From Eucommia ulmoides (lineage: Eukaryota > Streptophyta > Magnoliopsida > Garryales > Eucommiaceae): a stretch of DNA of 64,000 nt. Made by a program: the position numbers and the translations under genes. This document shows positions 45,896 through 59,518 of this stretch, one piece after another. A model generated the notes under the pieces. The model was not told the origin of the DNA and did not search any database. It was given only the letters and a program-made list of their open reading frames with translations. The stretch spans positions 13,462,880 to 13,526,879 of the forward strand of contig CM028336.1 in the NCBI GenBank assembly GCA_016647705.1. The letters are read 5' to 3'. Numbering within the stretch: position 1 is the first letter of the stretch; every line of letters starts with the position of its first letter.

Positions 45896-46149
45896 TCCTA
45901 CTCTCTAAGGTAATGATTCTAAATTCATCTACTATACTTAATTATTTCTATTTTATTAAATACATTAATCAAGCATGTGGTAGTCTTAAGAATTGTAGCC
46001 CAACAATAAAAAGCATGACTCCTACCCTTATGTTGAAAAAGTCAGTGTCATCTTGCTTCAATACAAAATGTGGCTTACAAATATTTTAAGGAATCTCAAC
46101 TTGAAACAAAAATTTTGAAAAAACACATGCATACCCTAATATGATCTTA

Positions 46150-46700
46150 CTAAAACCATGCAAGCCTGTGGCCCAAGATAGTACCCAATAAGGGGGTTGA
46201 ATTGTGTAGGGAAAATATTAAAATAGTTTTGTACTCCGATTTAACGATGTGTTAAGTGATAATTTGCAAGTACTAAGCGGAAGATGAATAATCAATATTA
46301 TGACAAACACAAACCAAACCTAAAAGTAAAGAGTAAACTAGAGAGAGTGACACCAATATTTATAGTAGTTCGTTATGCCTTTGCTGACGTCTACTCCCCC
46401 GAGCTCCTTCAGAGATTTCAATCTACTAATCTTTAATATTCTGAGGGGTGAAGATTAAATCTTCTAAAATCACCAATTGAGAAATACGCATCTAAAATGT
46501 TTAAATAAGAGTGTATATGTTCCACTCAAAAACTCATCTTGAGTGAACCCTTACTCAAGATTACACACTGAAATAACCTATTGATTCACACAAATGGAGC
46601 TTCAACACTCTAAATATAATGAACTCAAGAACTCTAAGCGTCTATGAATCAAATACACCAATAACTCAAATAAGATTATTCATACAAGTATGATCAAAGT
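46150..46700 (-). mobile_element. Antisense copia-type LTR fragment
   Basis: The reverse complement reads as an LTR end: 'gggggagtagacg' and 'aactactataaatattgg' (46355-46402 region), closing with 'caattcaacccccttattgg' (46184-46203). The same landmarks are at 21340-21392. It is cut on the right by an antisense gag-like relic. Confidence 0.55.
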
Positions 46701-46739
46701 GGTTTTGGGCAGTTATTAGAGTAGAGAGGACGACTGCAC

Positions 46740-48050
46740 GAGGGTAGGAGCAAGGAAGTCACCCTTGGCGAGTAGGATCCCTATTTTTTATTTTCCTTTC
46801 TATCTCAAGAAAGAGTTTCCTATCCCTCTTGGATGGAGCATCACGAATCACAACCCCGACAAGGGACTTTTTCTATGGGGCTGTTTCTTTCTTGGCCAAG
46901 GCCAGTCTCGCATTGGCTTATTTTATTGGAGAACCCTCGGCGATGGCCTGTGCATCCCTATTATTCTTCATCTCCTCGATGGTCTGGGAAAAAAGATTTT
47001 TGTCGGACATATTTGGAAAAACCATTAAATCGGTAAAAACTTAGTGAAATTACTAAGAGCTAAAGATTTGTGTTTGAGAAGTACTTCATTTGTCATTTTC
47101 GCCGTCATACGCTATGTATAATCGATCACTTGATCAATCTTGAGCTATTCTTATTCTTCCCTCCATTTCTCAGGAATAAAAAAAGTTGGAGCCTCAAAGT
47201 AAAGGTAGAAGTGGTGATTTCGTAGGAAATGGAAGTTACTCTCATCGTTAGGATTGAAGGATAATGTATTGATTTCTTCTTCTTCAATTGAGCTTAGCTT
47301 TGGTGGTTTCTTCAATATGGAGACAAAGTATCAAACAAATTTAGTGTAAATAAGAAGGAAATGCTAGGCATGCAACAAAGTAAAAGAAGATCGGGATATA
47401 CTAGGGGCTTTCCATCAGTAAGGAACCGAGAAAATCACGTCCTCATTGGTCAGGTATTCTCAATTGCCACTCACACAAAACCAACAATGCTTCCATCATT
47501 TGTAGTTTTTGGGTAGTTACGGACTAATTTTGTTAGTCTTGCCCTTGTCCAGAAATGCCACCAACTTTTATTCGGAGTCGGGTTCTTCCCACACATATAG
47601 AAATGAAAGAATAGGGGGAACGTTGAGATAATACTGTTTAATCAACAGGGAATTATGAATCTGAATAGTAATCACCCAATGGTAGGGGTTAATTTGGAAA
47701 ATTAGAGGTTGTGTATGTTCAAGACCTCCCTGATGAAGATGTAAAGGAAAAGACAAGCAACACTTGTCTGGGCATCCTTGTAAAAGGCTGTGTTTTGCAT
47801 CAGACATTATGGTAGGCTTGGATGCACTCGTCATTGGGCAAAAAAAAATTCAAGGGAATCAGAGATGGTGTACTTCCTATAAAAAGCCTCTACTCGGCCA
47901 AGGGTCGACGTGCTTGTAGCATCCTTGATTGCTAGCAGTTTAGGCTTTGGAAGGATCGCAACCCAAACTTGAGGAATGGGCTAACCCCTCCTTCCCAAGT
48001 AGGAGGAGAAGAACAAGACCCTTCCTCCTAATTGCATACTGCCTCAACAA
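46740..48050 (-). mobile_element. Possible antisense gag-like relic
   Basis: A minus-strand open stretch at 47568-47834 shows 'PLHLHQGGLEHTQPLIFQIN' followed by a 'PYHWVI' segment. This resembles the N-terminal domain of plant gypsy-associated gag-like proteins ('PLHP..L..L.L.P.QL.PN.W', PF04195). Frames before and after are broken. The other overlapping open frames at 46765-47044 on the plus strand are shadows. Assignment is tentative. Confidence 0.3.
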
Positions 48051-48480
48051 AATTTTAGGGATCAGTCCTAACTAAAGGTTATACCATGTCTTCTTATTAG
48101 TTATTTGATCCAAATGCACCCGAAGGCCCAACATAATCAATGGTGACATCATTGAACCAACCAGTTAAACTAGGATTGCCAAAATTATTTAGCATCACTG
48201 GAGAAGATGATTGGAGCAATAAAAAGAAATACACAGAACGTAAAAAAAAAGGCAAGAAATAGGAAGAAATAGAATGACGACACGAAATGAAAATGTAAAC
48301 AAATAGAATTTAATGAAATTAAAAATAAAGAAGATTTGAGATAATAGAATCCCAAAACACTTACTGGAACTAGGAGAATGGGTTGCCGGAATAGATAAGC
48401 TAGATTATCGTAGAAGGTTCAAAGGTTTGAGAGTAGAATTGTAGAAGGGGACAAGAGTTGCATAAGTGTCCTAATGTAAG
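48051..48480. other. Spacer, no feature recognised
   Basis: AT-rich sequence between the antisense gag-like relic and the small LTR element. Reading frames are short and unfamiliar. Confidence 0.4.
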
Positions 48481-48829
48481 GGACATAGAGAATAATCGAA
48501 GTAGATACATTAAGTGTTGATACAAGCTCTCTACTTTGGATGCAAACAAAAATACAAAATTGGAGGTATTTATAACAACCTTCCACCTAGCCATCAAGAT
48601 AGACAAAAGTTCCATAAAACATGCCCAAGACATTCCCTAAAACATGGATAACATATTCCCTAAAACATGGATAACATAATAGGCATTAAGAGAGAGGTAA
48701 GAGAAATGAAATATTCCTTTGTAGGAATAAGAGATATTCCTAATACGCCCTATCAGGAGGGAGGTCGATTTGGAGCACTAATCTTGGACTGCAACTTTTC
48801 GAGGTCACATTTGGCTCTAGGGATGCTGG

Positions 48830-49010
48830 GAGGTGCGCTGGAGTAAGCTTGGGTACGCTGGGGCGCGAACTAGGCAGTGCAGTTGGAGTTGGGAATGCTT
48901 GGAGACATGTTAGAGTGAGCCTTGGGAGTGTTGGGCTGCGAACTGGGCAGTGCAGTTGGAGTAGGGAATACTCAAACGCACATTAGAGCAGGCCTTAGGT
49001 GCGCTGGGGT
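48830..49010. repeat. Imperfect tandem repeat of about 90 bp in the small LTR element
   Basis: Two units share 'gcagtgcagttggagt..gg' and 'gaact.ggcagtgcagttgg'. G-rich compared with the surroundings. Confidence 0.65.
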
Positions 49011-49073
49011 ATGTGTTACAGAGAAAGAAAGAGAGAGATAGATAAACCCTGATCTGGGGAATTGAAGAGACTG

Positions 49074-49330
49074 CACTGACGGCATGAAAATTGATTTATA
49101 GTGTAGATTTGATTTCCGCAATGGTGCGGGGTTTGATGACCATAAAGAGTTAGATGTAGATAAGATACACTGACGGCAAATAAACCAATTTATAGTGTAG
49201 ATTTGATTTTTGCAATGGTGCAAGGTTTAACAACCATGAAGAGATAGATATAGAAGAAGATACACTGACGGAAAATAAACCAATTTATAATGTAGATATG
49301 ATGACGGCAATGGTAGTTTGAGAGGCATCG
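49074..49330. repeat. Tandem repeat, 94-95 bp unit, 2.7 copies
   Basis: Units begin CACTGACGG at 49074, 49168 and 49263 and share 'aatttatagtgtagatttga' and 'gcaatggtgc..ggttt'. They lie inside the small LTR element and give spurious open frames on the minus strand. Confidence 0.85.
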
Positions 49331-50842
49331 CCGCCGTGGAGATGGGCCATAGCAATTGGGAATTGAAAAGTGAGGAGGAAAGATCCGGTGAGGCAGACGA
49401 CGACAATGGAAGAATATTGGCGATAGAAGAAATCAAATCCTTTCAAAGAATAGAATGGCATAGAAGAAAAAAAAATTATATGATCAAGAAATGAAATAAA
49501 GTGGACTGAGGTAAAGTGACTCTCGGTGCTTCATCCCAGCTGTCGTCAGAGTTCACAGCCGGAGGTCACGAATATCGGCGACAGCTGGAAACCCTAATCC
49601 CTTCTTGAGGACTCTCTCTCTCTAGTTTTTGGATCTATGCTTTGATACCATATAGAGAATAATAGAAGTAGAATATGCTAAGTGTTGATACAAGCTTTCT
49701 ACTTTGGATACAAACACAAATACAAGAATGGAGGTATTTATAACAACCTTCCACCTAGCCATCAAGATAGGCAAAGGTTCCATAAAACATGCCCAAGACA
49801 TTCCCTAAAACATGGATAACATAATGGGCATTAAGAGATATGTAAGAGAAATGAAATATTCCTTTGTCGAAATATGAGATATTCCTAATAAAGGACCCTA
49901 TGCCTTTGTAGTAAGGATCCTATGGAATGGTAATGTCAACCATCACCTTGGGTTAAAAAGATATCCCATCTCCAATGAGTAATGCATTAAATGCATGAAA
50001 AACTTAGATGCAAAAATCAAAGTCATAATCTTTTCAAATTTTTGATTGGGCGGGAATAGCAAAGCCATGTGAATGCTTGAATTTTATGTTGATTATATTT
50101 CATAATCACAATAATAGGGAATTAATCAACAAACTAAAGCGTACATGAATATTAGGACACAACAATAAAGAATGGTAATTGAATATGTACCTGTCTCCTG
50201 CAGCGGAATACATACTAGATCTTCCTCCTTATGATCTAGATTATGGTGTTGACAGCTCTCAATGGGAAGAAGCCCTCAATCTAGACTAGGGATGAGACCT
50301 AATTATTTATATTAGGGCTTCTTGTTAGGCCTTTCCATAACGGATTTCAACGAAACCCAAAACCTATACTTGTCACTTAACTAGGTTTCTACTTAAAAGA
50401 TACCATGACCCAAATCAAAATATGATCACTGATTATTTGGCCTGGTTATATAATAAACTATTCATTAACCCATTTTTGTAAAATAATTTATTCAATTAAT
50501 GTTAGCCCACAAATATATTTTCAACATTCTCCTATTTGGGCTACATTAATTGAATAAATTTAATTTTAAAAACAATATTTTCGGGTTAATAATAGAAAAA
50601 AATTATTTTTGTGTGGCCACACATTTTTTTTAAAGAAATTATAGTTTATAAGTAGCATCTTGATAAACTTATCCGGTCTAATATGATCTTAATATTGGAT
50701 TATGATGGTTTATATGTAAATCTCAACAAACATAAGATCCTTCATACTCACAAATACTTATAACTATATCGACATGCATCGTTAGCCCCAATGCCAACTT
50801 GTGATTATTATTTATATGTATTGTTTCTTATCAGCTCTCATT

Positions 50843-51015
50843 ACAATTTCTCAACAAAAATGAAATTGTAATTGCAATTTTGCAACAAAATGAAATTGCT
50901 AATATTAGTTTCTCAACAAAATGAAACTGTTGCAATTTCTTAACAAAACGAAATTGCTAATTGCAGTTTCTTAACAAAATGAAATTGCTGCAATTTCTCA
51001 ACAATATGAAATTGC
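50843..51015. repeat. Array of six GCAATTTC..GAAATTGC hairpin units
   Basis: Six units of about 26 bp of the form GCAATTTC-TCAACAAAAT-GAAATTGC lie at about 50843, 50874, 50908, 50932, 50963 and 50990. Each can form a stem of about 8 bp with a 10-base loop. In the third unit both arms change together (AGTTTC with GAAACT). It is located inside the LARD-like element near its 3' LTR. Confidence 0.8.
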
Positions 51016-52700
51016 TTGACTTTAACAAGTCATCTGTCACTAACAATACATCACAAGATCTCAAAATAGTGATTTGTGACAGCCAAAAGTATACAACTAT
51101 AATTCTTAAGACACAATATCGTACCATATTGTATAATCAATTCAAATAATATGATATGCAATAATGATGATCATCAAATACATTTCAATTTTACAAAACG
51201 CATATTAATAGTGATCACAACGTAATCATCGAAATAAAGAGAAATACAAAAGCTCCCAATAAACCAGAGAATCAAAAGACTCAATGACACCCATATTCAC
51301 AACATGTTCCTTGAACGCTATGGGTCTTAAATCTTGATTTAGTATAATCAATTTAAATAATATGTATGCAATAATATAATATGCAATAATGATGATCATC
51401 AAATAGATTTTAATTTTGCAAAATGCATAACAATGTGATCACAACATATTATAGAATTAAAGTAAAATATAAAAACTCTCACTAAATCAGAGAATAAAAA
51501 TGCTGAAATAAATATAAGCGACACAATATAAGAATCAATTGCATCATCATAAACTCTTCTTTGGATAGAGTCTACAATAAACAATTATTCTTTAAGTATG
51601 AAGATCAATAAAATAAGAAAATTTTTATAGTAATAATGATCAATGTTTATCACAAAAAATTGCGATCAAATTAATCATGGGCAATAAGCAAAATACTGAA
51701 TTAAGTATAAACAATACAATATAAGAATCAATTGTTTTATCATAAACTCTCTTTTGGACAAAGTCTATAATAACTAATTATTTTTTAATCATGAGGATCA
51801 ACAAAATAATTTTTTTTTACAGATTTAAAAATCTATCTCCTTTGGACAGATTGACCTTCAAATCTATATATTTATTTCAAAACGTAATGAAACAAATAAC
51901 TTTCAAAAAAATTATTTATTTCACATAATATCCTCATGTAATTAAATTAATCTGCATAATAACCCCATTTGAACAGGTGAATGTACAAATTAATCTAAAA
52001 ATTTTCCAACAATAAAAATAGAAACTCGAAAACTTACAAATTATATTAGTTAAATCACTTTGTTAAAATAACCTTAACAATTCACAAACAATCGTTCTAA
52101 ATTGGAAAAATTAAATTATATTGCCTAACAATTAAATTAATCTGCACAATTATATCTTTTGGGCAAGTAAATGTATAAATTAATCTAAAAAAAAATCATC
52201 AACAAAATAGGAATTTGAAAACTTACAAATTATATTGGTTAAATCACTTTGGTAAAATAACCTCAACAATTTACAAGCATCCGTTCTAAATTGGAAAAAT
52301 TAAACTAGATTGTCCAACAATTAAATTAATCTACACAATAACCCCCTTTGGGCAGGTAAGTGTACAAATTAATCTAAAAAATATCAGTTCCAAATTAGAA
52401 AAATTAAATAATATTGCCCAACCACAACAATGCATATTAGCGACATATATGAATATGATTAAAACAAGATAAAGTACATTACAAAATATATTTTCAGTGA
52501 TCAACGATCAATTATAGTTGCAAGAATTTGAATAAAAATTTTACTGCACTGAAACTAATTATTAAATTAATGTCTATATAGAATAAAAAATTAAGGGTTT
52601 CAAAATTAGAAAATTATAATTAATCATAATTAGTAGTTTTATGAGCTCCTTAATATGATCCTCAAAGGCCGAAAGTTGTAACTAAGAAAGTCCAGTTTAC
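51016..52700. repeat. AT-rich interior with imperfect repeats of 150-500 bp
   Basis: Pairs such as 'tatgcaataatgatgatcat' (51151, 51386) and 'acaatataagaatcaattg' (51523, 51716), and a triple 'caattaaattaatct.cacaa' block followed by 'gggcaggtaa.tgtacaaat' (51950, 52130, 52320), show that the interior grew by local duplication. No coding. Confidence 0.6.
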
Positions 52701-55700
52701 TGAAATATTATATAGGCCCAAACCCAAAATCAATATCTATATAATGAGTCCAAATCTAGATCCCTACCAAGATATTCTAGTCACGGTGATAGTATTTCCG
52801 ATTCAATGTCTTTTCATATGTTTATGAATAATTTATCCATATTAGTAATTCCACCAGGTTTGTTAATTAATGACCCAATATGCCCATCAGAATATATATA
52901 TGACCCATTAAATACTTTAAGACCCAGACAATACAAAAAGAAACCCATGCGAAATTGTACAAAAATAACTCAATACTTTTCTTCCATTCCAAAATGCAAA
53001 TATATTGCCTTAAGCATAGCCTAAATTTCGAAAATGAAAGATCTCATTTTCGTTGATGAAAGGTGTAGTAATAGTCAAATTGGTTATTAACATCATACTT
53101 TACCTACTAAGGATCTTGAATACATATCATATATTTGATTATCTATGACCACTTCTCAATAATGATCTATTTAATTTAGCTTCCATCAGATTACCAAAAC
53201 AAAATAAGGATATAATTCTCTCAATCATGTCACTCATCATATAAATATTTCACAAAGACAACAAATAGAAAGATAAGGAGTCGATCCACTTTAGGATTCC
53301 TAACCATCAAATATATGAATAAAACAACCATATGGATGACAATCAAAACAACTAAATTTACACAACCTCTAAACTTTAGGAGTTGATTGTGTAGTTAACC
53401 CTTCTTACTAATTTCAGTTCATTGCACTTCAGAAAAGAACATATAAAATTAATAAGACATCTTATACGTTTAAATTGAAATTACTTGGAACAAGTGAGAT
53501 TCTAGTTAAATTTCCAGGGTACTTAGTGTCAAAACCCCTAACCCTAATTTCAATCCCCTCTACCATACCACCTGAATGTCACCACCACCTCGTTGCCGCA
53601 CTTCGACTCTATCAAATGAACGTCGACGTTCTTATCAGGCGCAAGGTGAACTTTTGATAAACTACTACGAATGGATATCGGGTGAAGACCCAACATCGAT
53701 GTGGAATTCAACACATTCAACATCAAATAAGAGTCCTAAAGTAAACAAAAAAAAACAAAAACAAAAAACAAACCAATGGGCCTAACTCAGTCTCAAATAA
53801 AACCTTCGCTCAGGATTAGGTTAACACAAGTGATGTGGGATTCAACAAAGAATAATATCCCCAAAATAAAATAAATACATCATTTATAGCTCATTCTGTG
53901 AGTAATATACAACTACCCAATCATCTAATCTGAACTAAGGGCACATTTTCATGATCAATTGAAAAGTATTTAAGATGTGAAAAAGACTTTGGGATGCTTC
54001 ATCATGAGCCAAGATAATAAAACTCAAAGCATGAGTTGACTCATTTGAGCCCTCATGTTTGCTATTTAAAATCATATTTGTTCTTTAAAATAACAGAGAC
54101 AAATCTTTTTTTACTCGAATAATAACATATTATAGTCTATTAATCATATAACCAATCAAAGAAAAAAGGATATATACATTATCACTATAATGCTTACTTC
54201 ATCTATGTATAATTTATAAACTTTGAACGATATCGTAAAACCAAATGTAAATATTAGGGGTGGAAAATGTCATTAAGCTAAAAACAAAAATAATAATAAT
54301 GTTGGTCACATAATAAGCCAATGCTCAATATTCAATTGATTTGCTCAAAGCGATTTTTTGCTTGTTATCAGTTTTTATCCTTTTTAGGTGAAACTACTAA
54401 GCTTGCGGATAAAAATAGGATTTTGAATTCATCTACAACTATTCGTTTGATCAGGGGTTGATGTTGACATGACCTCACAATCATTAGCCAATAAAAAAGT
54501 TAGGCCAAATACCACCTATATCATCCTATACTCTTACGATTTTGAATAAGTACACCATAATTATTCATGAATGAATATTATCAAAATATTATAAACCAGT
54601 TATAGTAGGTCAATATTTTATCTACATATGAACAATGAAAATCACATATTTTAGGATGGATCAACATTTTACTCCACAAACATATTTTACATCATTGATT
54701 CTAAAATATGTGATTTTCCCAAAATATAAAGAACAAATACGATAATGCAATGACAATTACAAATGCAATTTACAAGGGGGAAATCAGGCTTTCCACCTCG
54801 CGAATGTAAATCCAGTGAATTTCGAAAACATGACTATGCAACAATTGTTAGCATAATTTATCCTAAATCACGATAATGCAGTGATAATTACAAACGCAAT
54901 TCACGAAAAATTGGGATTTCCTCCTCACGAATACAATCTCCCAAAGACGTAGTGATAACCAGAAGTAATTAATGAGAAAATAGGATTTTCACATATTGAT
55001 TAGTAACTGTTTTGTGGATTTATTTGTACTTTACAGTTTTTTTCTAGTTCTGATAAGGAGCATGTAAGGTGATTGTGTACACATAAAGTAAGATACCTTC
55101 AAAATTATACAATGAGGACATATATCAATATCCAGGCTTTAATACTAAGGTTAAGTTCTTCTGAAAATTTGCCAGAGAACTGCTATTGAACTACTCGGTT
55201 AAGGGTCTCAATGAAGATTACCAGTTTCTAGCAAATTTTTTAACTTCGATATTGGTGTCAATGAAAGACCATAATTGTCTCATTAAGTGCTTTTGTTTAA
55301 TCATTTACCAATTATTATACAAACCCAATTATAGGAACAAAAAGAAAAATAATCAGAAGGCAGGGATCGCAACAACAAATCTAAGAAGAAAACGAACTAA
55401 CTATTATCGTTTGATTGGGATCTCACCAACTAAAAATAAAAAATAGCAAAACTTTCGAGAAACTGTTATTTCGGCACGCTAACAGTGCCACAATGGTAAA
55501 TAGAGAGTTTTAAACTAATTATTAAATTAGTTTTATTTGACTTAAAACTAATTAGGAGGTTACACATCAATAAATTTTAATCTAGGGAGAGTGAGTATTA
55601 AAATCCCATTTCAATTTAACCAATATAATTTTTGGTAAATTTTTAACAAAAAATCAAACGTAAAAATAATTTTAAACTAATTAAATCACATAATAAGTAA

Positions 55701-56635
55701 TAATTAACTAAAAATTATTTTTAATCCTCAAAAAATAAAATAAATTTTTCAGAAAATTAGAGGACAGAAAACCAAGTGCATTGGAAAAAACGGGATCAAA
55801 ATGTGGCTCACGCGCCTATTACACACGTGGGGGGGCAATGGACCTGGCTGGAGGTTGTCTTCAACCTCCAGCCGGGTCTGAACCGGGTCAACTCGACCCG
55901 ATTATGTAAAAACCCTAAAAACGCGCCGTTTTCTCCAACTTTTTTATGGGTTTATGTAGATTAATGTTTTTCTAACATGTCTATAACAATTATTTGAAGG
56001 AAAAATTATAAAATCATCCCCAAACATGAAGAACAAGTTGCAGTTTTTAGATATTCTCAGTCCTCCATGGCCAAAAAACTAAAACTCGATATTAAACATT
56101 ATTTTCATTAAATCGTATATGGGTTTAAGCCTAATACTAATTTAAAACCTTTGTATGATGTTTAATTGAATAAAAAAAAATCATCAATCTTCATCAATTT
56201 TAAAAGTGAGTGTTTATTTTTCTAGGGTTACATAGCCAAAAGTTTAACAACGAAATACTCTCTGATTGTGTAACCAAATAACATGTATAATATATCAATT
56301 TAAAGCTTGACTCAAGAGAAATAAAAGCCCTAATGTTTTATAGTTAATCGAAACAAAAAATCACATGAAATCATGGCCCCAAGCTTCGGTTTCGAGAGTT
56401 TTCTAGGGTTCGTAGCCGAAACTTCAATCACAAAATACTCTCTGATTACGCAACCAAATAACATGTATGATATATCAAATTAAATCTTGAAACAAGAGGA
56501 ATAAAACCCCTAAGGTTTCACAGTTAATAGAAATGAAAAAACTCATGAAATCCTGCCCGCAAGTTTCTATTTTGTTTAAGAACATAAAATAAAAAAAGTT
56601 TTTAAAAACAATTGTCGATCCTGAATCATGTGCGT
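52700..56635. other. Remaining interior of the LARD-like element, no gene seen
   Basis: Short open frames exist (for example 53475-53785 and 55186-55446 on the plus strand), but none shows a recognisable motif and composition is that of the surrounding AT-rich DNA. A repeat pair of about 170 bp lies at 56221-56390 and 56400-56570 ('atactctctgattgtgtaac', 'aataacatgtat.atatatca'). Confidence 0.45.
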
Positions 56636-57119
56636 AGGCTCCGATACCACTTGTTGATTATATCTTATAATCACAATAATAGGGAATTAATCAATAAACT
56701 AAAGCATACATGAATATTAGGATACAACAATAAATAATGGTAATCGAATACATACCTGTTTGAGCCATTGTAGGAGATTGAACTGTCACAGCGAAATACA
56801 CACTAGGTCTTCCTCCCTATGATCTAAATTATTGTGGTGGCGAATCTCAATGGGAAGAAACCCTCAATCTAAACTAGAGAGGAGACCTAGTTATTTATAT
56901 TAGGTTTTCTCGTTGGGCCCTCCCATAACGGGCTTCAACGAAACCCAAAACCTACATTTGTCACTTAATTAGGCTTCTACATAAAAGATATCACAGCCCA
57001 AATCAAAATATGATCACTAATTATTTGAGCTGATTATATAATAGACTATCCATTAACCCGTTTTTATAAAATAATTTATTCAATTAATGTTAGCCTGCAA
57101 AAGTTTTTCCTACATTTTG

Positions 57120-57760
57120 TCCATGATCTAATATTGATACTTTACTTCCATGTTGACTGAATATTCCCATCCTCCTTATCATGAGACCTCAGGAATAAGA
57201 GATATCTGATGGGATTTTTTTTAGAAAATCCTAAGTTATACCATGTTGAACACATGTGGACCCTGAGAATCACTCCTCAGAAGTCACTTCAATGCACGTG
57301 AACCTGAGCTCAATAGTGGGATTCTCCTAAGCATTAAGCTTGAGTACTCTCGAGATAGATTACCCACGGGATAGCCGAGGATGAGTAAGACCATATCCTA
57401 AACTAGGGAATGGTTACTGAATCCTATTGTATAAGGAAAGGTAATATGATATTCATGCTAACGGCCTATAACTTCTGAATCCCACAAATTCTGTCATAAT
57501 TAATGGAGATTGACCGAGACTCAGGAAAGTCTTGTGAAACAAGTCTTCCTATGCCTATAAATACTAAGGGGAGATGTTAAGCAAAGGTATACACTATATA
57601 TCTAACTCATCACTCTGCTAATTTTTCCTGAGAATTCTATTTATTCTCACAGCGGACGTGCAACACCAGTAGGCCCATCCGCCATGAATTGTCTTTTAAG
57701 AACCAAAGCTCAGAATGCTCATATTCTGAATGCTGACTAACCGTACGTGATGATTCATTT
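57120..57760 (+). mobile_element. Gypsy-like LTR fragment with a TATA box
   Basis: Low-repeat, more balanced sequence with CTATAAATACTAAGG (TATAAATA at 57556-57563) followed by 'gctaatttttcctgagaatt' and 'cttattctcaca'-like sequence. This order (promoter, then short R/U5) is typical of LTR regions of plant gypsy elements. No terminal repeats or coding were found. A degraded host promoter is an alternative. Confidence 0.35.
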
Positions 57761-58539
57761 TTTTTTTTTTTTTTATCAATAATATCAATAAATAATAATC
57801 CAATTCAAATATCAATCTCTGTCATCAATTTTGTCCCTCTTGTCTTGTAGTGAAGATATTACATGTATTAAATCATATAGCATTTATCTGACATCTAGTG
57901 CTCTTATTTTTTCTTCAATTTGATTAAATTCGAACTTTAAAAATTTATGTTTGTTATTATTCCAAAATATTTAAATATCATTATATGACTTTAAATTGTG
58001 ACAACAAACTTACATAATCACATAATTTCAATTATGAAATTCATGCACAATAAATTTATATATAAAATTAAATTACAGTTAAAGAAAGAAAACATAGCCT
58101 TTGAGATCGTAATAGACATTCTTGTCCTAAAGTTGCATACATCTCTTCACGCGCAAGTTGGGGGCAATCGTACATAACTCCAAGATAAAATCCAAAATCT
58201 TCATAGTATGTCTAACCCTGACACGTTTATAGTAAATAGAATGTCAGTATGAAACAATACAAAAAACATATATATCGTACAATTAGAGATATTATAAGAA
58301 AATTAATAGTCCCTTAATCAAGATAAGAAGTTAACTATTTATTGGAAATTTAATACCTCCATAGAAGTGAAGCACCTCTTCATATAAAATTAGTTTTAGG
58401 CCCGCGCATTTAGAAAAAAAATTATAATAAATTCATAATATTGAATCATTAAACACATCGGTATCATTTGATTATTTTGATAGCAATATAAGGGAATAAA
58501 TACATAAATTTTAATAAATAATGATGTGTTAGAAATTTC
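57761..58539. other. AT-rich spacer
   Basis: I see no gene, RNA or repeat with clear ends here apart from a T run near 57758-57774. Confidence 0.5.
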
Positions 58540-59022
<483 letters not shown>

Positions 59023-59518
59023 AGATATATTTTTTTTTTTTTAATTTATACTTTTATTTTGAATTTTTCTTTTCTTTTTTATTTATTTATGGTAAATAAA
59101 AAATCAAAAATTAAAATTTATAAAATTTAATAAGCAATGACGTTTTGTAAATATCAAAAATAAATATATTATTAAAATTTACATAAATAATCATAGTAAA
59201 ATAATATTTCTAAAAATTATTTTTTACTAATATATTGTAAAATAATAAACAAATAACCATAAATTGAGATTAATTTTATCATTTTTTGCAAGTCAACAAT
59301 TCTAATTTTATATGTAAAAAAAAAAAAAAAATTAGAACCCACAAAAAAATTTGAAAAATATATTCTTTAATCTCATTAAAATCTTCTCTCTCATTCTACT
59401 TTTAAGTATTAGATATAGATTATTTGATGGAACACAACTCCTCATTAAAAAAGAGATATTAAAGTAATTCTAAATATTTATTACTTACACAAAGCTCCCC
59501 AATACTTTCAATAATAAG

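Larger units (their letters stand above)
48481..49903 (-). mobile_element. Small antisense LTR element with about 250-270 bp LTRs
   Basis: Direct repeats at 48481-48755 and 49655-49903 share 'agagaataat.gaagtaga', 'aagtgttgatacaagct', 'ggaggtatttataacaacct' and 'ccctaaaacatggataacat'. Left of the right-hand repeat lies TTTGATACCATAT (49640-49652), whose reverse complement ATATGGTATCAAA is a primer-binding site pointing inward, so the element is antisense with its 5' LTR on the right. The interior is only about 0.9 kb, has no gag or pol, and is built from tandem repeats. It fits a short non-autonomous LTR element (TRIM-like, though larger than most). Confidence 0.75.
50082..57119 (-). mobile_element. 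Antisense LTR element of 7 kb without recognisable coding (LARD-like)
   Basis: LTRs lie at 50087-50526 and 56652-57114 (440 and 463 bp), both starting TGTTGATTATAT on the plus strand and ending '..aca'. Immediately left of the right LTR is AGGCTCCGATACCACT (56636-56651), the reverse complement of the primer-binding site AGTGGTATCGGAGCCT. Next to the left LTR lies a purine tract on the minus strand (CCAAATAGGAGAA, antisense of 50527-50539). Flanks are TTTTA (50082-50086) and TTTTG (57115-57119), a 5-bp duplication with one difference. The roughly 6.1 kb interior is AT-rich and shows no gag or pol. Confidence 0.8.

Noticed and set aside
46765-47044. Three overlapping plus-strand frames of 67-87 codons
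   Set aside because: They overlap one another in three frames within the region assigned to an antisense gag-like relic and show no motif, so they are shadows or chance frames.
50843-51015. CRISPR-like array
   Set aside because: Regular short repeats exist, but the spacers are almost absent and repeat-like, and the setting is a plant LTR element.
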